Part shown: positions 7,393-15,302 of the stretch, piece by piece
Layout: every line of letters starts with the position of its first letter
Numbering within the stretch: the first letter of the stretch is position 1
Assembly (NCBI RefSeq): GCF_900108315.1
Contig: NZ_FNVB01000002.1
Span: 434,001 to 498,000 of the forward strand
Reading direction: 5' to 3'
DNA length: 64,000 nt
Source of the DNA: Saccharopolyspora kobensis
GTDB taxonomy: Bacteria; Actinomycetota; Actinomycetes; Mycobacteriales; Pseudonocardiaceae
Translations under genes and position numbers: made by a program
The notes under the pieces: generated by a model
Database searches by the model: none
The model's input: the letters and a program-made list of their open reading frames with translations, nothing else
Told to the model about the DNA's origin: nothing

Positions 7393-7827
7393 TCAGAACA
7401 GCGCTGCGATGCCGAGGACCAGCAGTGCGATGGCCTTGAGGAGTTCGAGTGCCACGTACCACAGGTGTGCTTTCGATCTCGGTCCGTCCTCGCCTGCCAG
7501 GACCGCCGCCGTGCGTCGGGACAGGAGTGGGCGCACGGCGATCAGTTGGAGCGCCAGCAGCACGATCGCCACGGCACCGGCTGCGAGGGACGTGCCGTCC
7601 GGCTGGGCCGTGACCAGGGCCAGCGCGATGACGAGCGCCGGCACCACCTCCGCGGCGTTGAGGGCTCGGAAGACCAGGCGGCCGATGGCGAGTCCGGTGC
7701 GCAGGTCGACGCCGGGCGCCCGGAACTTCAGCGGTGCTTCGAGGAACGAGATCGCGAGCACCATGCCCAGCCACAACCAGCTCGCCGCTCCCGCAACGGC
7801 GAGCGCGGTCGGCACCGGGCCGCTCAC
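7393..7827 (-). CDS. Four-helix integral membrane protein in the nsrR-hmp operon
   Basis: A 144-residue membrane protein with about four hydrophobic segments (near 5-22, 48-66, 76-96 and 122-142). I recognise no established domain with confidence. The segment SFLEAPLKFRAPGVDLRTG, before a second helix, loosely recalls DUF4149/TMEM205-like proteins. The GTG start overlaps the hmp stop by four bases (GTGA), so the genes are almost certainly co-transcribed and translationally coupled under NsrR control. That context suggests a membrane role in nitric-oxide stress, but this is inference from position. Confidence 0.75.
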   Translation of the reverse strand: MSGPVPTALAVAGAASWLWLGMVLAISFLEAPLKFRAPGVDLRTGLAIGRLVFRALNAAEVVPALVIALALVTAQPDGTSLAAGAVAIVLLALQLIAVRPLLSRRTAAVLAGEDGPRSKAHLWYVALELLKAIALLVLGIAALF

Positions 7828-9044
7828 GCGCTCTCCAGTGCGCGGCTGGGGCCGAAGACCTCGAAGTGGATTCGGTCGGCGGCCAGGCCCCGGTCGATCA
7901 GCTGGCGGCGCACGTGAGCCATGAACGGCACGGGGCCGCAGAGGTAGGCCTCCGCGCCGGCGGGCACTTCGACGTCGGCCAGGTCGATGCGGCCGGGGCG
8001 CAGGTGGGTGTCGGCGCGGCGGGTGCCGAGGTCTTCGTACCACCGGTGCAGGGTTGCGGCCGGGAGCTCGGCGACGAGCGCCTTCAGCTCGGCGCGGTGG
8101 GCGTGGCGGGCCGGTGAGCGATCTGCGTGCAGCACGAGCACTTCCCGGTGCGGCGAGGTGCGGCGGAGGTGGTGCAGGTAGCAGATGACCGGGGTGATGC
8201 CGATTCCGGCGGAGACCAGGACCAGCGGAACTTCGCCGTCGGTGAGCACGAGTTCGCCGAACGGTGCGGAGACTTGGAGCTCGTCGCCCTCGAAGACGTT
8301 GTCGTGCAAGAAGTTCGAGACCTCGCCCGCGGGGACGAGCGCGTCGCCGGAGCGGACGGCCGGGACCGCCTTCACCGAGATTCCCACGGACTTCTCGTCG
8401 GGCACGTGCGTGACGCTGTACTGCCGGATCTGGCGGGCGCCGTCGGGCAGCCCGACCGCGACGGAGACGTACTGGCCGGGCCGGGCGGGCGGTAATGCCG
8501 CGCCGTCGGGAGTTTCCAGCACGAAGCTCACGGTGTCGGGCGCTTCCTGCACCCGTCGCCGGACCGAGAGGGTGCGCCACACCTCGCCCGGCGCCAGCCC
8601 GGCTCCGGTGCAGAGGTCCCGCTCGATCTCGATCAGCGACTGCGCCATGTGCCAGTAGACCTCGTCCCACGCGGCCGCGACCTCCGGTGTCACGACCGCC
8701 TCGCCGAGAACTTCGGCGATCGCGGCGAAGAGGTGCTCGTGGACGATCGGGTACTGGTCCGCGGTGATGCCCAGCGAGGCGTGCTTGTGCGCGATCCGGG
8801 CGAGCACCGACCGCGGGTCCGGCCCGTGCTCGGCGACCAGGAGCGTGGCGTAGCCCGCGATCGCCGCCGCCAGTGCGCGCTGCTGGTCGCCCTGGGCCTG
8901 GTTGCCGCGGTTGAACAGGTCGCGCTCCAGCTCGGGGTGAGCGGCGAACAGGCGCCGGTAGAACACCGGGGTGATGTCGTCGATGGCCGCGCCGATCACG
9001 GGCAGGGTGGCGCGGACGACGTCGGTCGATGCGGAGGAGAGCAT
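7824..9044 (-). CDS. hmp: Flavohemoprotein (nitric oxide dioxygenase)
   Basis: A 406-residue flavohemoglobin that oxidises nitric oxide to nitrate using O2 and NAD(P)H in the cytoplasm. The globin domain (1-145) has distal Tyr29 in VFYRRLF and the proximal His88 in KHASLGI. The ferredoxin-reductase-like FAD domain shows RQYSVTH, and the NAD domain shows SAGIGITPV and CGPVPFM. Length and order match the family. The ATG at 9044 follows a GAAGG site. It sits 44 bp downstream of nsrR in the same direction and overlaps the following membrane gene, forming a three-gene nitrosative-stress operon. Confidence 0.95.
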   Translation of the reverse strand: MLSSASTDVVRATLPVIGAAIDDITPVFYRRLFAAHPELERDLFNRGNQAQGDQQRALAAAIAGYATLLVAEHGPDPRSVLARIAHKHASLGITADQYPIVHEHLFAAIAEVLGEAVVTPEVAAAWDEVYWHMAQSLIEIERDLCTGAGLAPGEVWRTLSVRRRVQEAPDTVSFVLETPDGAALPPARPGQYVSVAVGLPDGARQIRQYSVTHVPDEKSVGISVKAVPAVRSGDALVPAGEVSNFLHDNVFEGDELQVSAPFGELVLTDGEVPLVLVSAGIGITPVICYLHHLRRTSPHREVLVLHADRSPARHAHRAELKALVAELPAATLHRWYEDLGTRRADTHLRPGRIDLADVEVPAGAEAYLCGPVPFMAHVRRQLIDRGLAADRIHFEVFGPSRALESA

Positions 9045-9088
9045 GCGATCGCCTTCGTGGGTGGGAGCTTTCTCGGTTGCGGCGCCGG

Positions 9089-9532
9089 TCAGTCCGGCGG
9101 GCCGGTGGTGAGCGAGAGCAGCAGGCGCCGGGTGGGAGCGGCGGTGACGTCCGCGATGGTCAGCGGGTCGAGCGCGGCGAAGAACGCCTCCTGGGCTCGA
9201 CGCAGCGCCGATCTGAGCCGGCAACCGCCGCGCAGCGGGCACGGGTCGGTGCCGTCGCACTCCACGACCTCCCCCGCGCCTTCCAGCTCGCGGACGACGA
9301 ACCCGACCGAGATCTCCTGCGCGCCCGCGGCCAGGCGGAGGCCGCCCGTGCGACCGCGCTGCGTCTCGACGAGCCCCAGCTTCTGCAGCGCGGTCACGAC
9401 CTTCGCGGCGTGGGCGGGGCGGACGTGGAGTTGCCCGGCGAGCGCGCGGGTGGTCGACCGGTCGTCCTGGTCGAGCACGGCCAGCCGCATCACGATGCGG
9501 AGTGCGAGGTCGGTGAACGCCGTGAGCTGCAC
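9089..9532 (-). CDS. nsrR: Rrf2-family nitric oxide-sensing repressor NsrR
   Basis: A 147-residue Rrf2 winged-helix regulator. The three cluster ligands Cys92, Cys98 and Cys104 have the C-X5-C-X5-C spacing of NsrR, and Asp8, the fourth ligand in the characterised Streptomyces [4Fe-4S] NsrR, is present. Nitric oxide damages the cluster and relieves repression. The GTG at 9532 is only a few bases after a TATATT -10-like hexamer, so the mRNA may be nearly leaderless. An 11-1-11 inverted repeat overlaps this promoter, which implies autoregulation of the whole nsrR-hmp operon. Confidence 0.93.
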   Translation of the reverse strand: MQLTAFTDLALRIVMRLAVLDQDDRSTTRALAGQLHVRPAHAAKVVTALQKLGLVETQRGRTGGLRLAAGAQEISVGFVVRELEGAGEVVECDGTDPCPLRGGCRLRSALRRAQEAFFAALDPLTIADVTAAPTRRLLLSLTTGPPD

Positions 9533-9548
9533 ATCCGCACGCTAATAT

Positions 9549-9571
9549 ATTCCGCATCTCAGATGCGAATT
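9549..9571. promoter_or_regulatory. Putative NsrR operator (11-1-11 inverted repeat)
   Basis: ATTCCGCATCT and AGATGCGAATT flank a central C, with 9 of 11 positions complementary. GCATCT-N-AGATGC resembles known NsrR half-sites. It abuts the TATATT -10-like element of the leftward nsrR promoter, so binding would block RNA polymerase. Confidence 0.8.
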
Positions 9572-9654
9572 TGAGTCGAGTGGTGTCCACCACCCCGAAC
9601 GGCCGCGAGTCCCACCGGGCAGCCGACCCGGAGGGACTCGCGGACCCCCAGCTC

Positions 9655-10305
9655 TCAGCCCGCGACGAGCATCCGCTCGTCGTCGAGCAACCCGTGGCGC
9701 ATCGCGAACGACGCCGCTTCGAGCCGGGAGTGCACACCGAGCTTGGTCAGCACCGACTGCACGTGCGTGCGCACGGTGGTCGGCGCCACCCCCAGTTGCT
9801 TGGCCATCGCCGCCGTGTGCGCGCCGTCGACCAGCATCCGCAGGCACTGCCGCTCCCGGGCGGTCAGGTGCGAGGCCAGCCGGCGGGCGTCGGTCGTGCC
9901 GGCCAGCCGCGGTGTGCGGGAAGCCGCCAGTTCGACGACCACCTCGCCGTCCAGCACGCCGCGGATCGCCCCGGCCAGCACCGAAAGCCCGCACATCTTG
10001 TTCACGTAACCGGCCGCGCCCTTGCCCAGCGCGGCGCGCATGCCCTGCACGTCGCCGTCGGCGGTGAGCACCAGGACGCGGGTGCGGCCGCCCGCGCTGA
10101 GCAGCTCGCCGATCACGTCCAGGCCGTCGCCGTCGGCGAAGAACCGGTCCAGCAGGCACACGTCGGGCCGCTGGGCGCGGACCGCGGCGACCACCGCTCC
10201 GACGTTGTCCGCGGTGCCCACGATGCGGTGGCCGTGCCGCGGCAGGGTCGCCACCAGGGCGTCGATGAAGATCACGTGGTCGTCGCCGAGCACCAGGTTC
10301 GCCAT
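9655..10305 (-). CDS. LuxR-family response regulator
   Basis: A 216-residue NarL-type regulator. The receiver domain has the acidic pair in LGDDH, phospho-acceptor Asp53 in CLLDRF, the LTAD switch region and the conserved Lys in YVNKM. The C-terminal LuxR helix-turn-helix reads LTARERQCLRMLVDG...TVRTHVQSVLTKLGV. The ATG at 10305 is five bases after the stop of the kinase gene, so the two form a two-component pair. A paralogous regulator with a similar C-terminus is encoded at 12210-12887. No target site is evident. Confidence 0.9.
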   Translation of the reverse strand: MANLVLGDDHVIFIDALVATLPRHGHRIVGTADNVGAVVAAVRAQRPDVCLLDRFFADGDGLDVIGELLSAGGRTRVLVLTADGDVQGMRAALGKGAAGYVNKMCGLSVLAGAIRGVLDGEVVVELAASRTPRLAGTTDARRLASHLTARERQCLRMLVDGAHTAAMAKQLGVAPTTVRTHVQSVLTKLGVHSRLEAASFAMRHGLLDDERMLVAG

Positions 10306-10310
10306 CCCGC

Positions 10311-10946
10311 TCACCTCTCCAGGTGTGCCGGGAACACCAGCCGCGCGCAGGTCCCGCCGCCGGCTGCCGGGTCGACGCGCAGTTCGGCGCCGCAGCGCCG
10401 CGCCAGCGCCAGCACGATGCCCAGCCCGAGCGAGGCCGAGCCGCGCGGCCCGTTGCCAAAACCCGGCCCGTCGTCGGTGATCTCGACGCGCACCTCCCCC
10501 AGCACCTCGCGCACCGCCACCGCCACCCGGCCGCCGCGCCCCGCCGCTCGCACCGCGTTGTCCAGCAGGTTGGACACCATCCGCCACAGCAGCGTCTGAT
10601 CGGTGCGGATGGTGAGCTCCGGGCCCTCCACCAGCACCACCTCGGCCGGGCCGCGCAGCGCGGTGACCGCGACGAGCTGGGTGAGCAGCTCGCGCAGCGC
10701 GAATGCCTCCTCGCGAGGTTCGCGCAGGTCGACCAGCTGCTGCAGCCGGTCCAGTTCCAGTTCCATCAGCCGCAGCCGGTGCAGCGCGTCGCCGGGCAGC
10801 CCCGGCTCGGCGCGCAAGCCGTCCGCGAGGTAGGACAGCGTCGCCAGCCCGTGCCCGAGGTCGTGCAGCAGGCTGCGCAACTCCGCGCCACCTCGCGAAC
10901 TGCGCGGCCCGGGAAGTTCCCGGACCGTTCCCGTGATCGTCTGCAC
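10311..10946 (-). CDS. Small soluble sensor histidine kinase
   Basis: A 211-residue kinase with no membrane segment or recognisable input domain. The dimerisation/phospho-acceptor helix contains LLHDLGHGLATLSYLA (probable phosphorylated His). The HATPase domain shows NLLDNAVRAA (N box), DDGPGFG (G1) and LGLGIVLALARR (G2). GTG 10946 is chosen because a GAGAGGAG site precedes it; the open frame extends slightly further. It should phosphorylate the adjacent LuxR regulator. With no sensor domain, input may come from a partner protein or from inside the cell. Confidence 0.82.
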   Translation of the reverse strand: MQTITGTVRELPGPRSSRGGAELRSLLHDLGHGLATLSYLADGLRAEPGLPGDALHRLRLMELELDRLQQLVDLREPREEAFALRELLTQLVAVTALRGPAEVVLVEGPELTIRTDQTLLWRMVSNLLDNAVRAAGRGGRVAVAVREVLGEVRVEITDDGPGFGNGPRGSASLGLGIVLALARRCGAELRVDPAAGGGTCARLVFPAHLER

Positions 10947-11049
10947 AGCGACTCCTCTCCCCCAGCAGTCTGTGCTACCCGGCACATCGGCTACTGCAAG
11001 CGCGGTGTTGCAGCTGCTGCAGAACGGGGAGTGCGACTACTCCACGTGC

Positions 11050-11068
11050 GGAAGGACATCGGCCTTCC
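11050..11068 (-). terminator. Weak terminator-like hairpin
   Basis: GGAAGG and CCTTCC form a 6-bp stem around a 7-nt loop, 45 bp beyond the 3' end of the minus-strand GT4 gene. The stem is short, so this is tentative. Confidence 0.3.
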
Positions 11069-11112
11069 AGGCTGTGGCCGGTGTGGTCCGCCTCGCCCGT
11101 CGCTACGTTGCG

Positions 11113-12213
11113 TCACTCCGCTCGATACGCCTCGGCGAGGGCGCTTGCCAACGCCCCGATCTCGTGACGCCCGTCCACCCGGGCGCGCGCGGTCGCCGCC
11201 AGGCGGGCGGCCCGATCGGGGTGGTCGAGCAGGTGGGCCACGGCGTCGGCCAGCAGGTCGGGCCGGTGCGGCGGCACGAGGAGCCCGGTCTCGCCGGGCG
11301 TCACGACGTCGCCGACGGCGTTGACGGCGGTGGCCACCACCGGAACTCCGCAGACCATCGCTTCGACGATCGCCAGCGGCAGGCCCTCGTAACGGCTGGG
11401 CAGGGCGAACACGTCGAATGCGGGCAGCAGGCGCACCACGTCGTCGCGCTCGCCGGTGAGCACCACGCGGACACCCGCTGCCGCGGCCTGCGCCCGGACT
11501 CGTGCGGCTTCCTCGCCATCGCCGATCCACACGCCCACCACGCCCGGGCGGCGCAGTGCGGCCAGCGCCGCGACGAAGTGCTCCGGTGCCTTCTGGTAGG
11601 TCAGCCTGCCGACCGCGCCGACCACGACGTCACCCGCAGCCAAGCCGAGCGACCGGCGAGCGTGCTGCCTGCTCGCTGCCGTGCGGGGCGGTGCGGAGTG
11701 GTCGACGGCCACGCCGATCGTGCGGATGCGGTCCGGCCGCAGCAGGCCGCGCTGCAACGCCTCCACGGCGACGCCCGTTCCGACGCACAGGCCGAGATCG
11801 GTGATGCGGCCGAGGCCCCGTTCGACCTCGATGTAGGCGCGGCGCCGGTAGACCGGCTGGAAGCGGTGGAACCCGAAGCCGTGGAAGGTGTGCACCACCC
11901 TGCCGACGCCGGCCCGCCGAGCCGCGATCCGGCCCACCGCGCCCGCTTTGGAGCAGTGCGTGTGCACCACGTCGAAATCCCGCAGCAGCGCGGTCAACCG
12001 CTGCAGGGCGCGCAGGTCGTGGGCCGGGGCGATGGGCGCGCGCAGCGCGGACTCGACGAGCGTCGGCACCCCGGCGGTGGGCAGCAGGCGGCCGGAACCG
12101 GCGATCACCGTCACCTGGAACTCGTCCGGGTCCAGCGCCTCCGCCCCGCGCAGCGCCATCGTTCCGGCGCCGCCCTCCAGCCGGGTGATGACGGTGGCGA
12201 CCCGCAGGCTCAC
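11113..12213 (-). CDS. GT4-family glycosyltransferase
   Basis: A 366-residue GT-B-fold glycosyltransferase. The N-terminal Rossmann half contains FDVVHTHCSKAGAVGRIAA and FHGFGFH. The C-terminal donor-binding half contains AVGRLTYQKAPEHFV and the EX7E-like signature PSRYEGLPLAIVEAM. Such enzymes transfer a sugar from a nucleotide donor to lipid-linked glycan. The GTG start overlaps the stop of the upstream LuxR regulator by four bases (GTGA), so regulator and transferase are coupled. It is not contiguous with the exopolysaccharide locus but may contribute to it. Confidence 0.88.
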   Translation of the reverse strand: MSLRVATVITRLEGGAGTMALRGAEALDPDEFQVTVIAGSGRLLPTAGVPTLVESALRAPIAPAHDLRALQRLTALLRDFDVVHTHCSKAGAVGRIAARRAGVGRVVHTFHGFGFHRFQPVYRRRAYIEVERGLGRITDLGLCVGTGVAVEALQRGLLRPDRIRTIGVAVDHSAPPRTAASRQHARRSLGLAAGDVVVGAVGRLTYQKAPEHFVAALAALRRPGVVGVWIGDGEEAARVRAQAAAAGVRVVLTGERDDVVRLLPAFDVFALPSRYEGLPLAIVEAMVCGVPVVATAVNAVGDVVTPGETGLLVPPHRPDLLADAVAHLLDHPDRAARLAATARARVDGRHEIGALASALAEAYRAE

Positions 12214-12887
12214 CTGGCGGGATCCGGTTCGTCGGCGCGCAGTCCCGCCGCGCGGGCGACGCTGACCGCTTCGAGCTGGCTGTGCACCTGGAGCTTGGCC
12301 AGGATGCTTCGGGTGTGCGTGCGCACGGTCTCGGCGGAGATCAGCAGTTCGGCGGCGATCTGCGCGCCGCGCTTGCCGTTGACCATGCCGGTCAGCACGT
12401 CCCGCTCCCGGTCGCTGAGCACGTCCAGCGGGCCGTCGCGCTGCCCGGCGCGCACGGCGTCCTCCCGCAGCTCGCGCAGCACGGGCCCGAGCAGGTCCGG
12501 CGGATACCAGCTGCGCCCGCGGCACACACCCAGCAGCACCTCGGTGAGCTCGTCGAGGCTCCGCTCCTTGGGCACCCAGGCGGCGGCGCCCGCGCGGGCG
12601 GCCGCGACGGCCTGGTCAGGCTCGCGGGTGCCGGTCAGCACCACGATCGCCGTGCCGGGCCGGATCCGCTGCACCTGGGTCACCAGGCGCCCGGCCGCGG
12701 AGCCCGCCGGTTCCACGTCCAGCGTCAGCACATCGGGTTTGGCCTGGCGGACCACATCGGACAGTCGCGGATCGCTGGTGGCGCAATGCCCCACGACCCA
12801 CAGCTCGCTGCGCTCGGCCAGCTTGGCGCCGAGCGCCTCGGCGAGCATCACGTGATCGTCCACCATGAGCAGTCGCAGCACGTTCAC
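12210..12887 (-). CDS. LuxR-family response regulator coupled to a glycosyltransferase
   Basis: A 225-residue NarL-type regulator. The receiver domain has MVDDHVMLAEAL, phospho-acceptor Asp in LTLDVE, VLTGTRE and the conserved Lys in WVPKERS. The LuxR helix-turn-helix is LSDRERDVLTGMVNG...TVRTHTRSILAKLQV. GTG 12887 is the most likely start, although the ribosome-binding site is weak. No kinase gene is directly paired with it; the soluble kinase at 10311 could serve both regulators. Its stop overlaps the GT4 start, suggesting direct control of surface-glycan synthesis. Confidence 0.88.
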   Translation of the reverse strand: MNVLRLLMVDDHVMLAEALGAKLAERSELWVVGHCATSDPRLSDVVRQAKPDVLTLDVEPAGSAAGRLVTQVQRIRPGTAIVVLTGTREPDQAVAAARAGAAAWVPKERSLDELTEVLLGVCRGRSWYPPDLLGPVLRELREDAVRAGQRDGPLDVLSDRERDVLTGMVNGKRGAQIAAELLISAETVRTHTRSILAKLQVHSQLEAVSVARAAGLRADEPDPAR

Positions 12888-13106
12888 CGCCCCAGCATCG
12901 CCGAACCACGGCGAGGAGTCCTCGTCCCAGCGCACGAGAACGCCTGTCCGACTCGATCGCCGAGAACTCCCCGGTCCCGGTGCTGGTCGCGCCCGCGATC
13001 GGCCAGGTCGGGGGCGCACCGGCGCCCGAATCTCTGTACATCACCCGAATTGATGACTAGGGTGACCGCACACCGAATGCAGTGCGGACATGGTTCATCC
13101 GGACCA

Positions 13107-13120
13107 TGTAAACGTTTTCA
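13107..13120. promoter_or_regulatory. LacI/GalR-type operator
   Basis: TGTAAACGTTTTCA is a 14-bp near-perfect palindrome around a central CG, matching the LacI-family consensus. It lies 11 bp before the lacI-type ATG. A second inverted repeat, ACATGGT with ACCATGT (13088-13109), overlaps it. Confidence 0.75.
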
Positions 13121-13131
13121 TAGGGAGCTCG

Positions 13132-14175
13132 ATGGGGCGCAGGTCGCCGAGCGGGGCGAACATCGGCCAAGTGGCCGCGGAGGCCGGCGTGTCGGCGGCG
13201 ACGGTTTCACGGGTGATCACCGGCGCTGACCGCGTCGCGCCCGAGACGGCGCGCCGGGTCCGGGAAGCCATCCGGGCGCTGGGCTACGAGCCCAACCGGC
13301 TCGCCCAGGGCCTGCGGCGCAGGCGGACCATGACCATCGGCCTCGTCCTGTCCGGCTTCACCAACTCCTTCTTCTTCGAACTCATCGCGCAGACCGCCGA
13401 GGTGGGCAAGGAAGCCGGCTACTCCATGCTGGTTTCGGGAGACGCGGATCCCGAGGGCGAGGCGCTCAGGCTCGCGGGCGGGCGCATCGTCGACGGGATC
13501 GTGTTCGTCGCCGCGCACGGCGAATCCCGGGCTTCGCGCCTCAACGACCTGAGCATCCCCATCGTGTGCTTCGACCGGGCCCCGGCAGATCTCTCCTGCC
13601 CGGTGGTGCAGATCGACAACGAGCGGGGCGCTCGCGAGGTCACGCGGCACCTCGCCGACCAGGGAGCGCGCAGGATCGCCCACATCGCGGGTCCGGCGGA
13701 GGTGCTGGCCAGCCAGCCCCGGCGCACCGGCTACCGCCTCGCGCTCGAAGACGCGGGCATCGAGCGCGATCCGGCGCTGGAAGTGCCCGGGGACTTCACC
13801 GAAGAAGCCGGCTATCGCGCGATGTACGAGCTCCTCGGACGCGGCGAGCCGTTCGACGGCGTCTTCGCGGCGAACGACCTGATGGCCATCGGAGCCATGC
13901 GCGCCGCAGCGGAATCGGGCATCCGCGTCCCCGACGACCTGCTGGTCGGCGGGTTCGACGGCATCAGCTCGGGCCGCTTCACCGTCCCCCGGCTGACCAC
14001 CTGCGCCCAGCCGATCTCGCACATGGCGCGGCTGGCCGTCGCCAAGCTCCTCCGCACGATCGAATCCGGGGAAACGGCCCAGCACCGGGAGGACATCGTC
14101 GTCGCCGGTGAGCTCCTGGTGCGCGAATCCTCGACCCGCTGCGGATCGCCCCAGGACAGCCCGCCGGCGCGGTGA
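13132..14175 (+). CDS. LacI-family transcriptional regulator
   Basis: A 347-residue LacI/GalR regulator. The N-terminal helix-turn-helix (NIGQVAAEAGVSAATVSRVI) and hinge (YEPNRLAQGLRR) are followed by a periplasmic-binding-protein-like effector domain (TIGLVLSGF through VVAGELLVRESS). ATG 13132 follows an AGGGAG site; an upstream in-frame extension lacks one. A LacI-type operator lies between promoter and start, so autoregulation is likely. The nucleoside hydrolase and MFS genes follow in the same direction, suggesting that a nucleoside or ribose-derived ligand releases repression. Confidence 0.92.
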   Translation: MGRRSPSGANIGQVAAEAGVSAATVSRVITGADRVAPETARRVREAIRALGYEPNRLAQGLRRRRTMTIGLVLSGFTNSFFFELIAQTAEVGKEAGYSMLVSGDADPEGEALRLAGGRIVDGIVFVAAHGESRASRLNDLSIPIVCFDRAPADLSCPVVQIDNERGAREVTRHLADQGARRIAHIAGPAEVLASQPRRTGYRLALEDAGIERDPALEVPGDFTEEAGYRAMYELLGRGEPFDGVFAANDLMAIGAMRAAAESGIRVPDDLLVGGFDGISSGRFTVPRLTTCAQPISHMARLAVAKLLRTIESGETAQHREDIVVAGELLVRESSTRCGSPQDSPPAR

Positions 14176-14288
14176 CGCCGGGCAGAACCGTCCACATGCG
14201 ACTCACACCCCGTTCGGGGGTGCACACCTCATCTCGCGGAACACACGAAGTGCGGCTGGCGCCTGGCCCGGCCCGAAAAGGGAGAACC

Positions 14289-15254
14289 ATGAACGCATCC
14301 CACCCCCGCCCGGTCTACCTGGACTGCGATCCGGGAGTCGACGACGCCCTCGCCCTGGGATATCTGGTGGCCAGCCCGGCGGTCCGGCTGGTGGGCGTCG
14401 GGACCGTGTACGGGAACTGCTCGGCGGAGGTGGCGACGCGCAACGCCTGCGACTGGCTCGCCGTGATGGGCGCGCCCGAGGTGCCGGTCGCGATGGGTGC
14501 GAGCAATCCCAGCCGTGGCGAGTATCGCGGTGCCGCGACCTGGATCCACGGGGAGCGCGGCACCGGCGCGGTCACCCTGCCGGTGTCGGGCACCGCGCCC
14601 GTCAGCGCCACCGCCCCGGAACTCCTCGTCGAGCTCGCGCGGAAGCACGCCGGGAACCTGGAGATCATCACCGTCGGTCCCCTGACGAACCTCGCGCAGG
14701 CCCTCGCGATCGAGCCCGGGCTGCCCGGCATGGTCAAGCAGCTGACGATGATGGGAGGTGCTGCCCTGCACCCGGGCAACATCTCCCCCGTGACGGAGGC
14801 CAACGTCGGCAAGGATCCCGAATCCGCGCGCCTGGTCTTCCAGCAGCCGTGGCCGATGACCATGGTGGGCCTGGACGTCACGATGACCAACACGCTGGAG
14901 GAGGAGCACCGCCTGGCCCTGCAGTCCTCCGGCAGCAGGTCGGCCCGGCTCCTCGCCGAGGTCGTCGACTTCTACTTCGACTTCCACGTCGACGTCTACG
15001 GACGCCGTTGCTCGGCCCTGCACGACCCGCTCGCCGCGGCGATCGGCGCCGGTGGGCTGGTCCCGTCGCTCGCCCCGCTGGTCGACGTCGACGTCGACGA
15101 CACCCGGGGCCCGGGCCGCGGGCAGACGATCTGCTCGCTGGGCGGCAAGTACCGGAACTACCCGCCGCAGGACGGCGCGCACTGCCGGGTGGCGCTGGAG
15201 ATCGGCGCCCCGGTCGCACCGCACTTGGTCGACGTCCTGTCCACCTTGCCGTGA
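14289..15254 (+). CDS. Inosine-uridine-preferring nucleoside hydrolase family protein
   Basis: A 321-residue nucleoside N-ribohydrolase. The family-defining Asp cluster DCDPGVDDALAL is at residues 12-23, with VGPLTNLAQAL and MMGGA further on and a later Asp near the C-terminus (HDPLAAA) that completes the calcium site. The enzyme splits nucleosides into ribose and base in the cytosol. ATG 14289 follows GGGAGA. It lies between a LacI regulator and an MFS transporter in one direction, so the three probably form a nucleoside uptake and salvage operon. Base preference cannot be read from the sequence. Confidence 0.92.
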   Translation: MNASHPRPVYLDCDPGVDDALALGYLVASPAVRLVGVGTVYGNCSAEVATRNACDWLAVMGAPEVPVAMGASNPSRGEYRGAATWIHGERGTGAVTLPVSGTAPVSATAPELLVELARKHAGNLEIITVGPLTNLAQALAIEPGLPGMVKQLTMMGGAALHPGNISPVTEANVGKDPESARLVFQQPWPMTMVGLDVTMTNTLEEEHRLALQSSGSRSARLLAEVVDFYFDFHVDVYGRRCSALHDPLAAAIGAGGLVPSLAPLVDVDVDDTRGPGRGQTICSLGGKYRNYPPQDGAHCRVALEIGAPVAPHLVDVLSTLP

Positions 15255-15302
15255 GCGATCCCGGCCCGCTGCTCCACTCCGCTCCCGAGAGGGGAAACCG
15301 AG

